A stretch of 64,000 nt of DNA, taken from contig NW_025062477.1 in assembly GCF_000002995.4 (NCBI RefSeq), positions 2,560,001 through 2,624,000 of the forward strand, in the 5' to 3' direction. The position numbers were made by a program, and so were the translations under genes. Of this stretch, positions 41,210 through 53,679 are shown in pieces (the first letter of the stretch is position 1; every line of letters begins with the position of its first letter). This DNA comes from Brugia malayi. Taxonomy: Eukaryota > Nematoda > Chromadorea > Rhabditida > Onchocercidae. The notes under the pieces are model-generated. The model was not told the origin of the DNA. It searched no databases and saw only the letters and a program-made list of their open reading frames with translations.

Positions 41210-41412
41210 CGTCAATTTTAAACATCAAATTTAATTTAATTTAATTTAAGTTATACATCAATTATGAAAAATCAATTTAATTTAAGTTATACATCAATTA
41301 TGAAAAATCAATTTAATTAATTAATTTAATTTAAGTTATACATCAATTTTAAACATCAAATTTAATTTAAGTTATACATCAATTATGAAAAATCAATTTA
41401 ATTAATTAATTT
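41210..41412. repeat. Imperfect tandem repeat just 3' of dyf-1
   Basis: Four copies of a 36-50 bp unit built from AATTTAATTTAAGTTATACA, then TCAATTATGAAAAATC or TCAATTTTAAACATC. It begins about 20 bp after the dyf-1 stop codon, so it probably lies in the 3' UTR or at the cleavage region. Confidence 0.8.
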
Positions 41413-41429
41413 TTTTTTTTGCATTTATT

Positions 41430-44400
41430 TCAATTATTTATTACTTCTAATAACAATGCTCGTAATAATCGAGCCTCATAAGTTACAGTATTTTTTGCAT
41501 TTTCATTTTCCAATTCATTAAGTGTTAATGCATCAGCTACTATTGTTGGTATATCTTTTCCATAAACTAAAATAAATGAAATTATTTATAAAATTATTTT
41601 GATTAAATATTATTATACATTTTTGTTGTTTAGCAGAATTTAATTAAAATTTAAAGATTAAAAAAAAATTTTTTTTTTTTTGAAGATATGTTCATTTATT
41701 ACAAAAAAAAATTGAACAAAATTAATATTAGAAATGATTGGTAATTTAAATCTTTTAAATTTACTTTTTTTTTTAAAAAAATTAATTGATATTGCAGTGA
41801 ATTCATTATTTCATTTCATTTTTCATTTTTTTTTTTTTCAGTTTTAAGAATGAAATGAAATTTTGTTAAAAACTAACTTTCACATTGTTCAAGAAATTGA
41901 AGACATTCTTGTAGCACTGAATCTCTTATGCTAATAAGATGCTTTGCTAAATTCTCAATTAATGAAATCATACAACGTTTACAGTAAAACCATGTATCAG
42001 TGCCAAGTTTCTTATCATATGGTTCCATTGCTTTAATTACTCGTGAAATACCAAATTCATAATTACCCTAAAATATATTTTATTTAATAAAAGCACTTCT
42101 CTCTCTCTCTCTCTTTTTTTTTTTAAGTTTAACTTTTTAAAATTAATCAATAAGACATACTTTTGAACAATAAAGTGTACCAATAACAAGATTTATAATA
42201 CATAAATGGAAGAATTTTGTTTTATTTAAATTTGCTGCACTTGCTTCTTCTTCATTTTCAACTTTTTTCATCAATTCTTCAGCCTTCAATAAAATAAAAA
42301 TTATTTAAGATTTTTACTTCATTCTTTTTTTTTTTTTCTTTCTTTTCAATTACAAAATTCAACTTAAAAATGAAATTTAACTTTTTTTTTTAAAAAAAAA
42401 AAAAAAAGAAACAAATAATTTATGAAATTTAAATTAACCTCTTCATTTTGATTAGTCATAATGTAACAGACACTAAGATTTGCCAAAATTATCGCTGTTA
42501 TACTAAGCATCTGAAAATTTGAAATGGATGAATCATTGTATATCAAATGAATCATTAATAACTATTTGAGTTTTGATTCAATCAAATATTAACGAATAAA
42601 ACATACATTGTCAAAATTCTTTTTAACATTTGGCTCATAAAATCCCGCTGCTTCCTTAAATTTATTGCCCTAAAAAAAGAAAAATGATTGAATTTGACTG
42701 AATACTATTGCTAAAATTATTCAACAAAATAAATATTAAAATATTAGTGCCAAGCAATAAACAATCTTGATTAAATAGTGTTATAAAGCAATCTTGGCTT
42801 AATAATGATAATGAAGCAATCTTGGCTTAATAATGATAATGAAGCAATCTTGGCCTAATAATTATAATAAAGCAATATTGACTTAATAACGACAATGAGG
42901 CAATCTTGGCTAAATAATGATAATGAAGCAATATTGGCTTAATAATGATAATGAAGCAATCTTGGCCTAATAATTATAATAAAGCAATATTGGCTTAATA
43001 ACGACAATGAGGCAATCTTGGCCAAATAATGATAATGAAGCAATATTGGCTTAATAATGATAATGAGGCAATCTTGGCCTAATAATAAAGCAATATTGGC
43101 TTAATAACGATAATGAGGCAATCTTGGCTAAATAATGATAATGAAGCAATCTTGGCCTAATAATAATAATAAAGCAATCTTGGCTTAATAATGACAATGA
43201 GGCAACTTGGCTAAATAATGATAGTAAAGCAATTCTGGCCAATACTTGATACCTGCATGAATAAAGTATGGGCAACATTTAATTTCCATATATCATTTTC
43301 ACTGCAAAATTCCACTGATTTTCGAAAAATTTTTTCCACTTGCGAGTAATTATTCATATCCCAGTAAATTTTAGCTTGCGACATTAACACTGGCATATAT
43401 CTGATTTTAATTTAAATTCAATTACGATTATAAAGAAGGAAATAAAAAATTGGAATTTAAAATTTAATGCAAATTCTTTTTTTTTTCCACCTTATAAATC
43501 CATCTGTAAATGAAATTATTGTAAGCTAAATAAGAATTCAAAATGATTCGTATTATTATATTTTATAATTTTATATATAATTCAATTAATAATATTTAAT
43601 TTCAGTACAATACTGCAAATATAAATGTCAAAAATAATCACTTTGCAGTATAATAAATATTAAAAAAAAAGCTAAAATTTTGAAAAACAAAAAGAATTTA
43701 AATCAAATTAATCGATCACTTCGATGATTTATATCAAAAATTTCCTTCAAAATATTTCATATTTTTAGTCTTACTCATATGTCCAAATGACAAGTACTAT
43801 TCATTAAATGAATAATTCCGGTAATCCGGTTTAATTATGGAATTATGAATCATTGAAAATTTACCTAGCCATTGTATCATCATATGCTTTAGCAGTTTTT
43901 TGAATAATCAATTCATCATTTCCATCACGAATTTCCTGAATTATTTTATAATTACTGTTGCTGATTAAATGAATAAAATAAAGACAAATTGTTTCCGAAA
44001 TAAAATTTCATTTGTTTGTTTATTTCAAATAAAATATAATAAGATGCAAAATTTCGAACCTATTATGAAGTTAAGATATATTAGGCAGAATATTTCAATT
44101 CTAATTAAAAATTAAAATTTCATTTATTTAAAATTTTTTTTTCTTTAAATAATAAATGAATACTATAAGAATAATTATATCAATATACTATCTTTTATCA
44201 ATTTTTTTTTTTTTTTTTTGTAAAGAATGAAAATCGTACATTCATACGTTTCGTCAATCTACGCAATTCATTAATTTGTTCGTTACTAATTGCTTCAAAT
44301 TTGTTGTATGCATCCATTGGCGCTGTCTGTTGGGTAATTAGCGCATCAATATAATCATACAAATACTGGAAAATGTGGACAATCATTTTTGAGCAAAAAC

Positions 44401-47400
44401 TGGAAATTAAAATAAATCATACAAATTCTAGAAAATGATGATAATAATGATAATAATGATTTGAGAAATTGAAAAAAAAAAAAAAAAAAAATGAAATTTT
44501 TGATGATAATAAAATTACTTGCGTAAGATATTTATACGTCAAATGAGCATTTTCAGCCAATACATCAGCTGCTAAATCGTAATACTGAAAATGATTAATC
44601 AGTTTTGATTAATTATATAACAAAAATTAATACCAATAAATGTTTACTTTTAAAATTTTATTTAATCGAGAAATTTTACTACCATACGTAGAAAAAATAT
44701 TACCTCATATTTGCAGTAGAGAAGAAGTAAATTACTGAATGTTTCCGGTGGAAATGGATTTTGACTCAAAAGATACTGTAATTTTGCAAAACCTAAAAGT
44801 AAATTAATTATAAAATAATTTGTTTGTTAGGAAAATTTTTATTTAGCATGAAATTAAATCATGAAATTTTATGAAATAATAGCAAAAATAACTAATGAAG
44901 TGAAAATAATTGACATTTTAAAATGACAGTGAAACTAAAAGATTTACCATCGGACGGATTACTATCCATATTAATTAAAGCTTGATTATGTAAAGTGACC
45001 GGATCAAGTTCCTCTTCCAGTCTTGGTGGCATATCTGTTAATGCTTCAGAAGCTGCTGATACTATAAAAATATTCAAATTATTTGAAAAATTAAATAAAC
45101 CATAATTATTGCTATAATTTAACAAATAATTTTTAATTTTCTTCAAATCATTAAAATGCAAAAATTTTGATATAATTTTTGGTACTAAAGAATTTAACAA
45201 TTTTAACAAATAAAGAAATAAAATTTACAATTTTTTAGGTTATATTCAATTGCTGCTTTTAAATTACACGCTTCAACCAATGATGTCTCACGTAAAAGAC
45301 GTGTATTACCAACTGAACTCACTTCCATACCTTCCGTTGCCATACCAATTGATAATTCTGCTCAATTCACTTTTTCTTTTTTTTCTTTTAATTCAATTAT
45401 AAATTACAATTTATTGATTAGAATTTTTGAAATTTTTACTAATTAAGAATAAATCTTTTCTTTTCTTTTTTTTCTAAAAGTTTTCTTTTCATTTGATGAA
45501 AAAAAATTTACCTGGATGATTTTGCACACCTTGATCAATAATATCAGCAATAAATTTTAATGCCTGTGAGTAATTATGCATTTGATAATGGCATAATGCT
45601 ATTGAATAAGCTAAACATGGCTGAAAAATTATTTTAAAATGATAACAAAATGATTATTTTAGAGTAATGAAATGTATAAATGGGAGTATAAATTACAAGT
45701 ATAAATAATTTCAGCTAATTTAAATTTTGCTAACCTGATAACCATGAATATGTGTAGCAGTTGTAAAACGTTCAAGTGCTTTTTCATAATTTCCTTCCTG
45801 AAATATAACTGAAATATACTTTGTAAAAAAAATTTTTTTTTAACTTTTATTAATTCAAAGTATTGATTAACCTTATATTCAGAGTACTGATTAATCTTAT
45901 ATTCAGAGTACTGATTAACCTTATATTCAGAGTACTGATTAACCTTATATTCAGAGTACTGATTAACCTTATATTCAGAGTACTGATTAACCTTATATTC
46001 AGAGTACTGATTAACCTTATATTCAGAGTACTGATTAACCTTATATTCAGAGTACTGATTAACCTTATATTCAGAGTACTGATTAACCTTATATTCAGAG
46101 TACTGATTAACCTTATATTCAGAGTACTGATTAACCTTATATTCAGAGTACTGATTAACCTTATATTCAGAGTACTGATTAATCTTATATTCAGAGTACT
46201 GATTAACCTTATATTCAGAGTACTGATTAACCTTATATTCAGAGTACTGATTAACCTTATATTCAGAGTACTGATTAACCTTATATTCAGAGTACTGATT
46301 AACCTTATATTCAGAGTACTGATTAACCTTATATTCAGAGTACTGATTAACCTTATATTCAGAGTACTGATTAATCTTATATTCAGAGTACTGATTAACC
46401 TTATATTCAAGACATGCTAAATTGATATCACCATCTGGATCATCCATTGCATATTTTTCAACAAGCATTCGAGCATTTATTATATCTTCCTCACGATATT
46501 TAATTGCTGATTCTAATTTTAACACTTGTTGAGCAAATTGTGGCTCATCAATCTTAAAAATTATCTCATATAATTTCATGTTTTATTTCATTTTTAAAGA
46601 AAAATTCAACTTTTTAATTTTTAAATAAAAATATTAAAATTGAATTAATAATTTTTGAAAAATTAAATTTACTTGTGAAATAACAGCACTAGCTTCCGGA
46701 AACATAAAAGCATTGTAGAGTGATTGAGCCCAATAAAGTCTATATTCCGGATAGGATGAATGTAACCGGACAAGTTGCTCATAGCATTCTGCTGCTTCAA
46801 TAAATTGTTGTAAATAGAAATAGCAATAGCCAAGTAATGATAATGCTGCTCTACTCTAAACATACAAATTTTGGTTATTTTAAAAATTTAATTAATGCAA
46901 AATTTTATAATTTATTCTTTTTCATTTTATTTGTTTCTTTTAATGAAAAATATAATTGCAAATATCTAACATTCATTTCCTATTTTTCCATTTTTTTGCA
47001 ATTAAAATTAAAGTATACTAGTATATGGGAAACAAATGATAACCTCTCTCTCTCTCTTTGATAACTATTCTCTTTGAAAAAGGTTTTTATTAAATAGCAC
47101 TTAATAAATTTGTTTACATCATTTGATCATTTGTTTACAAATCATATATAATTCATTCAGTTCACTACAAATTAACTGAAAACAAATTCTTACATAGAAA
47201 ATATGTTTTTTGCAATTAAAAAAAAAAGATTATTCTCATTTGAAATTTGTTAAAAATTACATTTGGCGTTCGTTGCAATTCATACTGCAATGATCGAATT
47301 GCATTTTCATATCGACGTTCTTTAATCTACAAATTAATATAATACATTAATTAATTTTAATCATTAATTATCATTTTTATTTCATTAGCATATTTATCTC

Positions 47401-47869
47401 TTATTAATTCCTATACTAAATAATATTTTTATATTCATTACTTTCAGTGAATTGTTTTTTTTTTTTTTCGATTAAAAATGATAAAACTGATAAAACTAAA
47501 TGATAAAACTCATTTCATTATTTTACAATTAATAACATCCATCATTCATTTCTATGTATTTTTTCTTAAAAAATAACTTCTATGATTGTAATGAAATAAT
47601 TTTAGAAGTAAATTTCATTTTTATTTGCATAAAAACTTTCAATTTCATAAGTTTAGTGCTATATATTCATTTGTTGATTTCTAATTTACAAATTTTTAAC
47701 AAAAATTTCAATAATTTTTAATTATTTCTAACATAAATCATCAATATATAATAAATTTTTGTTTGCTTATTTATTGAATAAACGAAATTAACATATTACG
47801 TAGTTCACGTAGCACGTATCACTTTTATCTATCTCTTTTTTTTTTCACCTTTGACTTATTTCAAAAAAC

Positions 47870-47901
<32 letters not shown>

Positions 47902-48291
47902 ATATAGAAAATTAATGAAAACTTTATCATTCAAACTATTTAAATGTTAACAATTAGTTAATTACTAAAAAAAATTTAATAATTAATGAATCATATTGTC
48001 TAATTTTAGTACTTATCAATGAAATTGTGCTAATAATTAACGTAAACGAACGATTTATTTTAAATTACAAATTTAGTATATTTGCATAAAAATTATTCGA
48101 AATTGTTTTATTCTAAAAATTTTCACATTTATTTAAATTAGTAAAAAGTTAGTACTTAAAATGTTAGGAATTATAATCATTTAATTATTTATTCATTTTA
48201 TTATTTTTTTTTTTTTTTTTAAATTATTAAAACAAACCATTCCATAAATTGTACTCGTAAATTCGCCATCTTTTATTGGTGCAAACGGCAT
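41430..48291 (-). CDS. dyf-1: IFT70 / TTC30 / DYF-1, intraflagellar transport protein
   Basis: Eighteen exons give 651 codons in unbroken phase: 48238-48291, 47261-47326, 46673-46855, 46400-46552, 45735-45797, 45512-45620, 45229-45357, 44948-45061, 44704-44792, 44519-44584, 44240-44365, 43865-43935, 43253-43400, 42607-42669, 42439-42510, 42161-42283, 41878-42067, 41430-41566. It matches animal TTC30 along its whole length: IKDGEFTSTIYGM, LLGYCYFYLQQFIEAAECYE, EALTDMPPRLEEELDPVTLH, VLMSQAKIYWDMNNYSQVEK, GNYEFGISRVIKAMEPYDKK, and the end NTVTYEARLLRALLLEV. The protein is a superhelix of TPRs in the IFT-B complex, wrapped round its partners. Worm DYF-1 is needed for the distal cilium segment and for OSM-3 kinesin use. 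The protein is conserved, but two introns carry minisatellites, and one of them begins inside a repeat of its own donor site (45853-46404). Confidence 0.95.
42745..43245. repeat. 27-28 bp minisatellite with period-4 order, dyf-1 intron
   Basis: About 17 units of the type AAGCAATCTTGGCTTAATAA plus TGATAATG, in the intron between exons 43253-43400 and 42607-42669. It starts about 10-20 bases inside the donor. Units alternate CTTGG and ATTGG and differ in the tail (ATTATAATAA, CGACAATG, TGATAATG). In the central part the variants recur every fourth unit, a higher-order period of about 111 bp. Confidence 0.88.
45853..46404 (-). repeat. 24-bp x 23 array of duplicated 5' splice sites in dyf-1
   Basis: Exactly 552 bp, 23 units. 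On the coding strand the unit is GTTAATCAGTACTCT followed by GAATATAAG. The true exon end is ..CTTGAATATAAG|GTTAATC, so the unit is a copy of the last exon bases plus the first intron bases. Twenty units keep AAG|GT and three have AT in place of GT. In the coding frame the array reads as repeats of VNQYSEYK with no stop. The unit at 46381-46404 holds the junction used in my gene model. The one at 45853-45876 is diverged. Confidence 0.93.
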
Positions 48292-50910
48292 TTTGATTAA
48301 AATTACATACTAATCCATAATTCTCGTTTTTCAACCTTTCCAAGTTGTAAAATGAAATTGCTATGGTAACACGTACCTATGCTTTCATTAAGATATTTAA
48401 TGTAAATTCAATATGTAAGCAATTTTCTGCTATTCATATTATTTTCAAATCAATTTTCATATTCATATGTTTACATTAGTTATTTACAGGTATGTATGAT
48501 TTCAAATTATGACACAGATTAAAATTTTTTGAAAAAAAAAAAAAAAGAGAAAACAAACAAACGAAAGAAAAAATTTTTCAAAATTTTGCAATAATAAAAT
48601 TGATTATTTATTCCAAATATTTTTCATTTAAATCAATTCCACTAGGAATTTCATATCAAAATATTAGCAAAAATTCCATCCATCTAATATGCAGTATTTT
48701 AGTTTTCAAACTTCATCTTTGATTAGCAATGAATTGTGGAAATATTTCATTTCAAATCATAATTTTAAGTTTTAAAGAAACATAAACTTTCATCTAACAA
48801 TATTGTTAGCATAAGTAATATGAAGCTTTATGAGTTAAATTTTAAAAGTGATAAACTTCTATCTCCTCAATATTTATGATTCTTTTTCATTCTCAATAAT
48901 ATTGATGTATGATAATAATATCATGTATTAGAAATAATAATTGTAAAATTTTAAGATAATTCAATAAATTCGATTTTATTCATTTCATCTTGAAATTTTC
49001 AGATTAATCTGCTTTTTTTCTTTCTTTTTATAATTTTTAATAAATTTTTTTTATGGTTTCACATTTCTTTTTTAGTTTCACTAAGCTCTAACAACAAAGA
49101 AATATTAAATTATTAATATTGCATTATGGATTTATTAAAAATTATTAAAAAAGTCTTTATTAAAACAGTTATATAAGGTATATACAGGTAAGGACAAGAA
49201 GTACTAATCATTTATCATTACTTAAATTCTTACTATTATGACGAATACTAATATTGACAACAAAATAGATCGCACAGGTAAGTGAGAAGAGAAAAATGTA
49301 AGTTATAATGATGAAATTGTATCATAAACTTTTTTCCGAATCGCATATATGATAGTTTTTTGCTTACTTAAATTAGGATCTGGTCATCTAATCATTGAAA
49401 TGTGACAAAATCAACACCACACTTCTTAAATTTTAATCAATTTTTCAGTTTTAGAATTTTCGAAGAAAAAAATTCATGAACATACCTAAGTTGTGTCGAA
49501 ATGTTTATGCAATACCTGATTCATCAAAATTCCAAATTTATGAAAATAACAGCAATATAAATTATATATTAAATTATTACATGAAATGAATCACCCTGCA
49601 TTTATTATTGCGGATTATTATACATACACTAATAAATTGAGAAAAAATTTCACATTGAAAACGAATGATACTTTTTTTAGATGAAATTATTTAAATGATA
49701 AAATTAAATTACAATGTACAAGCTATCAATCACATTTCGTTTTCAGCACGTTTATTAACATCAAAATTCTAAATTGATTTATCCTCAAAACGATTTTCGA
49801 AATTATAAATAGCATGAAGATATTTTCCAGAAACTAAAAAGACATATATTATATGAAATTCAAACATAGAATCATCAACGAAAAAGTTGGAATAACAGAT
49901 TTTATATTGTAGAAATATTTTGAATTGAATAAAACAAATTTTTATTGTAAATATTTAAATAATTACTATTCATCTATCTTCCAATCTTATTTGTAATGTT
50001 TTTGAATATTCTTCCAAAACATCTTCTAATTTGATTTATGTCCTAAAAATCTTGCATTTTATTTGTCACTGTACACAAGGAAAGAATATAATTCCCACAT
50101 TATAGGTGTTAATTATTTCCTCTCCCTCCCTCTCTTTCTTTCTCTCAACTCCTAAGAACAGTCCATTTTAATCAAATGCTTACAAAATGATCATCACAAC
50201 TAAATTCTACCCAAATATTCTTATGAACTAGGAAAAGAAGTGCAATCTATGATTAACTTTATTCTCAATATTCTTTGGTAATTATTTTGTAACAGTTATT
50301 AGCAGTGAATCTTCATCTACTCAAAGCTATTCGTCTGCGCAAATAAGGAAAAAGAGCTTTGTCTTCAAGCCAAAAACGAACAAAAAGAAGTAAAATGGAT
50401 AGTTAAAATATGCATAATATAGAAATAAACATACAAACTATGAAATCGTTCTGTTGTAACAGAACTTAAATATCAAAGGTAATTAAATACTACCAAAAAA
50501 AAAGAAAAAAAAAACTACTCACTTAGAGAAAATAAACAAAAGTCCTCTCACAAATTACTGTTTCTTAGAAAGCAGTAGTCTTTTCCTGAATCTTACCTAC
50601 CAAAGACAGTAAGTACATCTGCAGATAGAAATCACCACTAAAATGTGATTATGCTGTTTTAATTTTCTATTAAAAAAAAGAATTGGAATTCCAAATAGAT
50701 AGAATGATGCAAGAAACATAAGGGATATGTAAAAAACATACGAATATCACCAATCTAATATAAGATCTTTGGCTTAATATATTCTAATATATTCCAAATT
50801 GTTAATTAGTACTGATATGTTTCTGTATCAAAAGTGCCATTTTTGATGATAGAAAAGTGCTTACACTATAAGAAAGGATAGAAAAGAGATCACACAAACC
50901 GGATACTCGG
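48292..50910. other. Intergenic region FAM76 to dyf-1
   Basis: About 2.6 kb, AT-rich, between the FAM76 stop codon and the dyf-1 start, both on the minus strand. It holds an A-rich run near 48530 and a CT-rich stretch near 50118-50146. No coding exon is supported. The dyf-1 promoter should be near 48300-48600; I could not pick out a clear X-box. Confidence 0.5.
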
Positions 50911-53439
50911 TTAAAATCCTTTCTGCAACTGCCGCACCTAAAATTTGAAAATGAAAATGTAAAACTGAAATGGCAAAAAAAAAAAAAAAAAAAACAGTCT
51001 ACACTACTGGATTTTATTACTTTACATAAAGCAATCAAACAATCTTAATTTAATGTTAGTAAAATTTTAGTCTAGGAAAATGACGTCAAATCTGTCAAAT
51101 GTTATTGAAATATTTTCAACATTACTTGTTTGTTTAAAGTTCGTATCTGATCATGAAGTGATTGCAACGATTCGGCGTGTTGCTTTTGCATCATGTTTAT
51201 TTTCATTCGTCCTTGTTGTTCTTGCATTATTATTTCAGCATTCAATTCCGCAATCTGCAAAAATTGATTAATACAAAAACAAACTATGTCTATTATAGAG
51301 TATCATCACAAATTAAACGGTGAGAATATAGAAGTGATTATTGAGGTATTATTTTCCATGCATATTGCAACTATATTCAGACACACCTATAGAGTATCAG
51401 CCTTTCTAAATAGGTCTCTAATGCTTGATAATCATGAACCATGAAATAAGTGACAACTGTTTGCTGATTATGATAAAAACCTCTGATTAAACAAATGATA
51501 CACATTCTTTTCGTTTCCCGATTTTTTTTTTTCCTGATTTTTTCAGTGCAAAAGGAAGATAGAAAGGAAGATAACCTTCTTATCTCTTTCCAGTATAATT
51601 CTGTCTTTTTCAAAGCATTTCTTCTGCAACTCTAAAATTTCGTCCTTATATTGTTGAATGACAAAGATGTGTTCCGAATGAGCATTATCTAGCGTTGTTT
51701 CTGTCATAGCATTTCGCTAAAAAAAATCTCATCAAATGACAATTACATTCAAACGAGATAGGAATTGTTGCTGACATTAAGATTATGTAAAACAAATTAT
51801 TTAAATTGTTAGAACATATAAAAAATACTCGCTCCAAACCTTTTATATCTACTTCAAAGGAAGTGATCTCAAATTAATAAATAACAAAAAATAGTGCAAA
51901 AAGTTTCCTACCTTTGATACTTTTCCTCCCCTGTTTTCAGAAGAGCTCAGTCTGTTTCGCTTTGAATGACTGCTACTTTTTGACTTTGGCATATTGCTAT
52001 ATGTTGAAGCTTCTCCAAACATTGCCTTTCTAGACATTGTACATAAACGACAATATAGCGGTTTGTCCTATAATTCATTAAATGTTCTGATTGGGAAAGA
52101 ATTAAATAGCATTCTTAATAAAGCATTATCTCGCATTAAAATAATTCATTAACAGCCACTACAAAAAAAAAAAAAAAAAATGGACAAATCAGAAATCGTC
52201 AATCGTCACGAATATTTGCAACCTTTTGTGAGGGTTCTCGAACAAAGGCTGATTTCTGAAGGCACTGAGAACATTGCACCGGTAAACCATACTTCCTCTC
52301 AGCATGGCAACACCAAACACATTTGTTAGCAACGAAAGCAGCTTGTAGCTGGCAATACATACATATTGTTGGCTGAAATAAACTGAGCAATTATTATTAT
52401 TATTAACATACTACTTTGGCAAGCTTAAGTTATTGAAGGACTGAAACATTAATTAATGAAAATTTCAAAGAAATTATCCGGTCAAAGAAACAGAAGAAGG
52501 ACACCATAAAAACATGTGACTAACCTTTGTTTTATATTTCTCCTCATTCTTCTTACACTTTTCACACTGCGAGTCATTTTCACTACCTGCACTAAAAATC
52601 GTATTCGACATAGCATTATAATAAAAATTTAGTAATCAAAAATTCAAAAGAAAAAGAAAAAAAATAGATTGTAATTCATCTCAAAATTAGCAACGGACTG
52701 TTTATGAAAGACAACGTACGTTATTTCAGGCATTCCCGCCTTGCAGTAGTAACATTTACGTGTCATTTTATCTTTTTCATCGATATTTCCTCTGAAAACA
52801 CAATAAGTTAGAAATAAGTAATAGAAATTCTCATTCATTTAATCAGGAGAAAGAAAATGAGAAATTCAACTAAACAGATTTCCAAGATGAAAATGATAAT
52901 ACATCAATCGAAGGATTCATAGCTTCTGCTTTCTTCCTGATAACTCATCATAGTTTTGTTTAGTTGTAACAGATATCATCAACAAGAAATCATATCAATG
53001 GTCAAAATTTTTTCGTCTATGTCAATTACAAAAAAAAAAGTCCAAAGAAGAAAAAAGAATAAAACGCTTTCATAAATTATCGCATTCCAAATTATATAAT
53101 TATATAAATTCAATTATATAAATCATCTAAATTAATTAACAACATTTCAAATGAGAAATTGAAAGCGTCATGCATCCGTTTGGGAAAAAAATGTTTGTAA
53201 TTGTTATAAGGGATTTACCCATACCTTAAAGTGGAAAACACATAAATCAACTGTTTTGTGAGACATACAATTTTCACAGAGTGGTGCATATTTACCCAAC
53301 TGTGGCCATTATATTCATAAAGTGTTTGGGATGAAATAATTGCACAACGCGAACCGGTAGGGAACTTCGGGTCATTGTTACCTTCGAGGTTTGGGTTGCT
53401 GCGGTATGTTTGGGAGGAGGTGTGGTGATGCTTAGTCAT
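50911..53439 (-). CDS. FAM76 homologue, cysteine-rich and coiled coil
   Basis: Eight exons give 318 codons: 53225-53439, 52720-52791, 52525-52591, 52223-52372, 51912-52067, 51576-51716, 51126-51254, 50911-50937. The core matches FAM76A/B closely: RKCYYCKAGMPEI, SQCEKCKKNEEKYKTK, PTICMYCQLQAAFVANKCVW, RKYGLPVQCSQCLQKSAFVR, PLYCRLCTMSRKAMFGE. A Ser/Lys-rich linker (SKSSSHSKRNRLSSSENRGG) follows, then a coiled coil to the end (AHSEHIFVIQQYKDEILELQ, MQKQHAESLQSLHDQIRTLN), closing with VRQLQKGF. Length fits the family (about 307-339). The family's function is poorly known; FAM76B is a nuclear-speckle protein in mammals. The first exon, as needed for phase, encodes about 71 residues with no FAM76 likeness, while another frame of the same exon shows a family-like CxxC, so the N-terminus is uncertain. 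Confidence 0.85.
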
Positions 53440-53679
53440 TGTTGGGCGGTTGCTAGAGTTATCCGGGGTTACCCGGGGTTAGGGATCCGAGGTCACGGGT
53501 TTTCTTAAGGTCTTAAAAGCTATGGGTTTGGTCTGTTCTTGTTCACTGTAAAACTCTTAGGCTACACCAGATAAAAGCTACACCATCTTTGACTGTTTTG
53601 CAAAGAAGTTTTTTTGAAGTTGAAACTCAGATTATTTTAAATGTTTCAGCGCAGGAAGTGACGTGAGCCGCGTAAAATA
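53440..53679. promoter_or_regulatory. Short bidirectional promoter, FAM76 / rps-17
   Basis: Only 240 bp separate the two start codons. The FAM76 side is GC-rich and carries a tandem CCGGGGTTA-CCCGGGGTTA-GGG (about 53462-53483) with a CCCGGG palindrome. The rps-17 side has a TGTTTCAG acceptor (53642-53649) 30 bp before its ATG, so the rps-17 leader is probably trans-spliced. Confidence 0.65.

Noticed and set aside
45850..46420. Long repetitive open frames on both strands (about 185 codons each)
   Set aside because: They arise only because the 24-bp array has no stop in several frames; no start, domain or splice context supports them.
50802..51038. A CxxC-looking minus-strand peptide (FRCGSCRKDF) near the end of the FAM76 gene
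   Set aside because: It is the wrong frame of the last exon. The phase-0 frame after the acceptor at 50938-50939 reads VRQLQKGF and a stop, continuing the coiled coil.
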